Positions 5,438 to 8,554 of a stretch of DNA of 8,554 bases are shown here, one piece after another; the stretch's first letter is position 1, and the number at the start of each line of letters is the position of its first letter. This stretch comes from an uncultured Treponema sp. (lineage in GTDB: Bacteria > Spirochaetota > Spirochaetia > Treponematales > Treponemataceae). The stretch lies in assembly GCA_905372345.1 (NCBI GenBank), contig CAJPPE010000051.1:1-8554 (forward strand), given 5' to 3'. A model generated the notes under the pieces. That model worked only from the letters and a program-made list of their open reading frames with translations. It was not told the origin of the DNA and made no database searches. Made by a program: the position numbers and the translations under genes.

Positions 5438-5490
5438 AAACCCCTTAATAAACTTGACATTATCTATAACAGTTAGGAGGTTTTGTAACT

Positions 5491-7011
5491 ATGCAAGTTA
5501 AAGTCAGATATGCTCCCTCTCCCACCGGCTTTCAGCACATAGGCGGAGTCCGTACAGCCTTGTTTAATTATCTTTTTGCCCGCTCAAAAGGCGGAAAATT
5601 CGTTTTACGCATTGAAGATACCGACAGAACAAGGTACAGCGAAGAATATGAACAGAACCTTTATGATACCCTTGAATGGCTCGGCCTTGAATGGGATGAA
5701 GGCGGACCGAAGGGAGGCCCCTGTGCTCCCTATATTCAGTCTCAAAGGTTCGATATTTACCGAAAATATGCCCAAGAGCTTGTCGATAAGGGCTTTGCTT
5801 ACTATTGCTTTTGCGATTCGGAAAGGCTCGACAGAATCCGAAAAATTCAAACAATGAACAAGATGCCTCCGGGCTATGACAGGGCTTGCCGCAATTTAAC
5901 CGATGAAGAAATTAAGGCTAAAATGGATGAGGGTATTCCCTATGTTATCCGCTTAAAGGTTCCGCTTGAAGGCAGCACCAAATTTACAGATGCTCTTTTA
6001 GGCGATATTGAATGGAAAAATGAAGATATAAACCCCGACCAAATCCTTTTAAAAAGCGACGGGTTTCCGACATATCACTTGGCAAACATCGTAGATGACC
6101 ACCTCATGGGCATAACCCATGTTATGCGTGCCCAAGAATGGCTTCCTTCCACCCCCATGCATGTTATAATGTACAAGGCCTTCGGCTGGGAGCCGCCTCA
6201 ATTTTGCCATTTGCCCATGGTTATGGGAAATGACGGACAAAAACTTTCAAAACGGCATGGAGCCACCAGCTGCAACGAATTCAGAAACAAGGGCTACCTA
6301 AAAGAAGCCATTATCAATTATGTTGCTATGCTTGGCTGTTCTTATGAAGACGGCCGTGATATGTACAGCCTTTCAGACTTGGAAAAACTCTTTGATATTA
6401 AGCACTTAAACAAGGCCCCGGCCGTATTCGACTATAAAAAGCTGGAGTGGTTTAACGGTCAGTATATGCGGGAAAAAACCGATGAAGAGCTTTTTGCTCT
6501 TACATGGCCCTATATTGCAAATTCAGGCCTTTTCGGAAAGATAAATGAAGAAGAGCTGAAAAAAGCCGGATGCCGTTTTGAAAATCAAACCTATTTAAAG
6601 CCGACCCAAGAACAAAAAGAAGTTTTAATGAAGGTAATGCCTTTGGTAAAAGAGAGACTTCACCTTTTAAGCGAAATAACCGAAATGGTTCGCTTTCTTT
6701 TTGAAGAACCGGCAGTTCCTCCGGCAGAAGAAATAATACCGAAAAAACTTGATAGCGAAACTACAAAAAAAGTTCTCCAAAAGGCAATCGAAGTAATGCC
6801 CAAAATTTTAGGCCTCGACGACCATGCAGGCGGAGAAGTCTTTAGAGCGGAAGCCGATGCTATGGGTATTAAGATGGGAGACTTTATGATGCCTGTCAGA
6901 ATGACCGTTACCGGCAGCAGAATAAGCCCGCCCCTTGTAGGTTCAATCCAAATTTTAGGAATAGAAAAAGCTATTAAACGCATCGAAAAAGCTATAGCAG
7001 AAAGGTTTTAA
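5491..7011 (+). CDS. gltX: glutamate--tRNA ligase (GluRS)
   Basis: Charges tRNA-Glu with glutamate in two ATP-dependent steps in the cytoplasm. The 506-residue protein is a full-length class I synthetase. The HIGH-type signature is PSPTGFQHIGGVRTALFNYLF (starting at residue 9; HIGG at 16-19). RIEDTD is at 41-46, the zinc-type knuckle has Cys107, Cys109 and Cys134, and the KMSKS-type loop is KLSKR at 252-256. The C-terminal part from about 380 is the helical anticodon-binding domain, ending in the usual LGIEKAIKRIEKA segment. The ATG at 5491 is set by AGGAGG at 5475-5480. The gene is divergent from the secreted-protein gene and has its own promoter candidate. Whether it is discriminating or also charges tRNA-Gln cannot be decided here. 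No terminator is visible after it, so some read-through into the cyclase gene 55 bp downstream is possible. Confidence 0.97.
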   Translation: MQVKVRYAPSPTGFQHIGGVRTALFNYLFARSKGGKFVLRIEDTDRTRYSEEYEQNLYDTLEWLGLEWDEGGPKGGPCAPYIQSQRFDIYRKYAQELVDKGFAYYCFCDSERLDRIRKIQTMNKMPPGYDRACRNLTDEEIKAKMDEGIPYVIRLKVPLEGSTKFTDALLGDIEWKNEDINPDQILLKSDGFPTYHLANIVDDHLMGITHVMRAQEWLPSTPMHVIMYKAFGWEPPQFCHLPMVMGNDGQKLSKRHGATSCNEFRNKGYLKEAIINYVAMLGCSYEDGRDMYSLSDLEKLFDIKHLNKAPAVFDYKKLEWFNGQYMREKTDEELFALTWPYIANSGLFGKINEEELKKAGCRFENQTYLKPTQEQKEVLMKVMPLVKERLHLLSEITEMVRFLFEEPAVPPAEEIIPKKLDSETTKKVLQKAIEVMPKILGLDDHAGGEVFRAEADAMGIKMGDFMMPVRMTVTGSRISPPLVGSIQILGIEKAIKRIEKAIAERF

Positions 7012-7030
7012 ATGTCGAATTTGTAACTTT

Positions 7031-7036
7031 TATAAT
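7031..7036 (+). promoter_or_regulatory. possible -10 box for the cyclase gene
   Basis: TATAAT lies 30 bp before the cyclase ATG in the gap after gltX. The position 17 bp upstream holds TTAAAT, a poor -35, and no extended -10 TG is present. It could be a weak or activated promoter, or chance in AT-rich DNA. The expected transcript start is near 7043. Confidence 0.35.
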
Positions 7037-7066
7037 AACTATGTGTTCAATTTTTGGAGTTATTTT

Positions 7067-8131
7067 ATGAATTTAAATTTACAATACAATCAAAATCAAG
7101 AAGCAGCGGATAAAATTGCAGCCTCCTTATCGGCTCTGCAAGAAGAAAAATTATTTCATATAGATGTATACGGTCTTGCAGAAAAGTTAAATCTAAGCAG
7201 GGAAACAGCCTTAAATATTTTTATCCAAGGCGTATATGACGGTTCTTTTATAATAGACTGGATGTATCATTGCCCTACCTGCGGAGGCGTTGCCCACGAA
7301 ACCCTTTCAATACATGAAGCCGTTTCAGAAAACTACTGCCCTGCTTGCCAAAAAAACTTTAACAATACCTTAGACGACAATATTGAAATTTTCTTCTCCA
7401 TTCACCCGAATATACTACCTTTAGATTCTTCATTGAAGAAAAACTATCTTGCAAAAATAGAAAATGATGTAAATACCGGAAACTATCTTACATGGAAAAA
7501 GCCTAATTCCATAAAAGGAATCGATTTAATTCAAAACAACCTCTACAGAGAACTTATGGGGTCAGATGTTTTAATAGCCGAACAATCATTGCAAATAATG
7601 AAGACGGCAATTCTGTTTACGGATATTAAAGGCTCAACCCTTATGTATTCGGAGTTAGGTGATGCAAAGGCATTCGCCCTTGTTAAAGAACACTTTAGGA
7701 TTCTATTTGATGTAATAAAAAAATTTGATGGTGTTCCTGTAAAAACAATAGGTGATGCAATTATGGGCGTTTTTATGAACTCTAAAAACGCAGTAGATGC
7801 AAGCATTGAGGCTCAAAAAGAATTGCATGAACACTATAAAAACAATTCTGAAATTGAAAGAATTGAAGTAAAAATAGGTATTCATGCAGGCCCCGCTCTG
7901 GTCGTTACCTTAAACAACCGCCTAGACTACTTCGGTACAAGCGTAAATATGGCCGCCCGCATCCAAAATGCAGCCCAACCGAATGAGGTAGTAATTTCAG
8001 AAGAGCTCTTTAACAATAGCGAAATACAAAAATCCATTGCTGCAATTACAAATAAGGTTCAGCGTCAACGTATTACTTTTAAGGGAATGAAAGAAGAATC
8101 GACGATTTACCACATAATGGTTAAAGAATAG
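7067..8131 (+). CDS. class III adenylate cyclase with N-terminal zinc-binding domain
   Basis: Likely makes cyclic AMP from ATP. The 354-residue protein has two parts. The N-terminal region (about 1-170) has a winged-helix-like stretch (LAEKLNLSRETALNIF, 37-52), then a zinc-finger-like CPTC (69-72) and CPAC (91-94), and an IFFSIHPNI block (108-116). This layout resembles the DUF5939 region found before cyclase domains. The catalytic domain (about 180-354) keeps both metal aspartates, Asp186 in LFTDIKGST and Asp230 in KTIGDAIMG. It also has Lys226 and Asp287, the pair that selects adenine, and the transition-state Asn294 and Arg298 in GTSVNMAARIQ. All key residues are present, so an active adenylate rather than guanylate cyclase is expected. 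No membrane segment is seen, so it is cytoplasmic. ATG 7067 is chosen because GGAG at 7056-7059 fits it; an in-frame GTG at 7043 has no ribosome site. It converges on the LRR gene with a 12-bp gap. Confidence 0.92.
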   Translation: MNLNLQYNQNQEAADKIAASLSALQEEKLFHIDVYGLAEKLNLSRETALNIFIQGVYDGSFIIDWMYHCPTCGGVAHETLSIHEAVSENYCPACQKNFNNTLDDNIEIFFSIHPNILPLDSSLKKNYLAKIENDVNTGNYLTWKKPNSIKGIDLIQNNLYRELMGSDVLIAEQSLQIMKTAILFTDIKGSTLMYSELGDAKAFALVKEHFRILFDVIKKFDGVPVKTIGDAIMGVFMNSKNAVDASIEAQKELHEHYKNNSEIERIEVKIGIHAGPALVVTLNNRLDYFGTSVNMAARIQNAAQPNEVVISEELFNNSEIQKSIAAITNKVQRQRITFKGMKEESTIYHIMVKE

Positions 8132-8143
8132 CCTATAAAATTT

Positions 8144-8554
8144 TTAATGGCCCGTAAATTCGCCGCTATCGGATTTTAGAACGTTCCAATGTTTTTTCTT
8201 TGCATCATTAACCTGCTGAATAGTACAGATATTATTATCTGTACTATTTTCCCGTCTATCGACTACGTAGAATCTTCCATTTTCTTCGCTTGAATGGGTT
8301 GGCAAAGACTTTATGAGCCTATCCATCTCTTTTTCTTTTATTTGGTTATTATAACAAGATATAAGTTTTATATTCTTATTATTTAAAACACTAAGCCCCA
8401 TGAGTAAGTTATCGTCACACCATAGCTTTTCCAATTTTACATTATTTCGTAAATTCAAAAATTTCAAACGGTTTTCGCTTACAGACAAAAACTGCAATTC
8501 CGTATTTTTTGTAAGATCGATATCTGTAATTTCATTTTGTTTACAGTATAGATA
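8144..8554 (-). CDS. leucine-rich-repeat protein, C-terminal part (start off window)
   Basis: The reading frame is open to the right edge, so only the last 136 residues are seen; the true start and any signal peptide lie beyond 8554. The visible part begins with four consecutive repeats of exactly 21 residues of the form LxCxxNxLxxLxLxxNxxLxx (units starting LYCKQNE, LSVSENR, LWCDDNL and ISCYNNQ). A C-terminal cap follows with LIKSLPT, GRFYVVD, NNICTIQQV and KKHWNVL blocks, which I recognise from similar LRR proteins of oral and gut bacteria. This differs from the BspA-like treponemal LRR type with IGxxAFxxC. Such proteins are usually surface-exposed or secreted and bind host or bacterial proteins; that role is inferred from the family type. 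The TTG at 8497 inside the frame is not a real start. A 13-bp perfect inverted repeat lies in the cap-coding part. Confidence 0.8.
   Translation of the reverse strand, partial: YLYCKQNEITDIDLTKNTELQFLSVSENRLKFLNLRNNVKLEKLWCDDNLLMGLSVLNNKNIKLISCYNNQIKEKEMDRLIKSLPTHSSEENGRFYVVDRRENSTDNNICTIQQVNDAKKKHWNVLKSDSGEFTGH
8219..8248. repeat. perfect inverted repeat with 13-bp arms inside the LRR gene
   Basis: AATAGTACAGATA (8219-8231) and TATCTGTACTATT (8236-8248) are perfect reverse complements separated by TTAT. On the plus strand the hairpin is followed by TT, then CCC, so it could weakly end the convergent cyclase transcript 88 bp after its stop. On the minus strand it encodes the N-S-T-D-N-N-I-C-T-I stretch of the LRR cap. 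Confidence 0.7.

Noticed and set aside
5454..5459. Perfect TTGACA before gltX as its -35 box
   Set aside because: A -10 at normal spacing would fall in or next to the ribosome site and put the transcript start at or past the ATG. The TATAAT at 5432-5437 is better placed.
7043..7066. GTG start for the cyclase at 7043
   Set aside because: GGAG at 7056-7059 lies inside that extension and is correctly spaced for the ATG at 7067. The extra residues look like translated leader.

Overview
The window is AT-rich bacterial DNA that reads as a spirochaete chromosome, most likely an oral-type Treponema. This rests on a FlgM-type anti-sigma factor, a class III cyclase with a zinc-binding N-terminal domain, a 21-residue leucine-rich-repeat surface-type protein, and the general look of the proteins. 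The genus is inferred from recognition, not from a search. There are eight protein genes, all ordinary chromosomal types. I see no tRNA, rRNA, CRISPR array, insertion sequence or prophage.

Layout: an L-asparaginase II family enzyme (70-1059, +) meets tail-to-tail, with overlapping stop codons, a two-gene minus-strand unit. That unit is a membrane-anchored double zinc-ribbon protein (2654-3079) followed 2 nt later by a fused permease/ATPase ABC exporter (1056-2651). Divergent from it is rsmI (3126-3797, +), a 16S rRNA 2'-O-methyltransferase, and then flgM (3868-4149, +), the anti-sigma-28 factor. An intergenic stretch of about 190 bp holds several hairpins, including the flgM terminator. Converging on it from the right is a secreted protein of unknown function (4343-5365, -). 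Divergent from that gene is gltX, glutamyl-tRNA synthetase (5491-7011, +). An adenylate cyclase (7067-8131, +) comes next, and a partial leucine-rich-repeat protein (8144-8554, -) runs off the right edge.

The most interesting signal is regulatory. Two intergenic sites fit the flagellar sigma-28 (FliA) pattern TAAA-N15-GCCGATAA with exact N15 spacing. One lies before flgM (TAAC-N15-ACCGATAA), with its -10 embedded in a perfect 19-bp palindrome. The other lies before the secreted protein (TAAA-N15-GCCGATAC). If both are real, the secreted protein of unknown function belongs to the motility regulon and would be restrained by the adjacent flgM product. A second regulatory oddity is rsmI: a near-consensus extended -10 promoter predicts transcription starting at the GTG start codon itself, no Shine-Dalgarno is present, and an in-frame stop sits directly before the GTG, so the mRNA is probably leaderless.

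The other genes are housekeeping or signalling functions with no obvious shared pathway. Confidence is high for the families of asparaginase, RsmI, FlgM, GltX, the cyclase and the ABC protein. The zinc-ribbon protein and the secreted protein have no assignable function from sequence alone.
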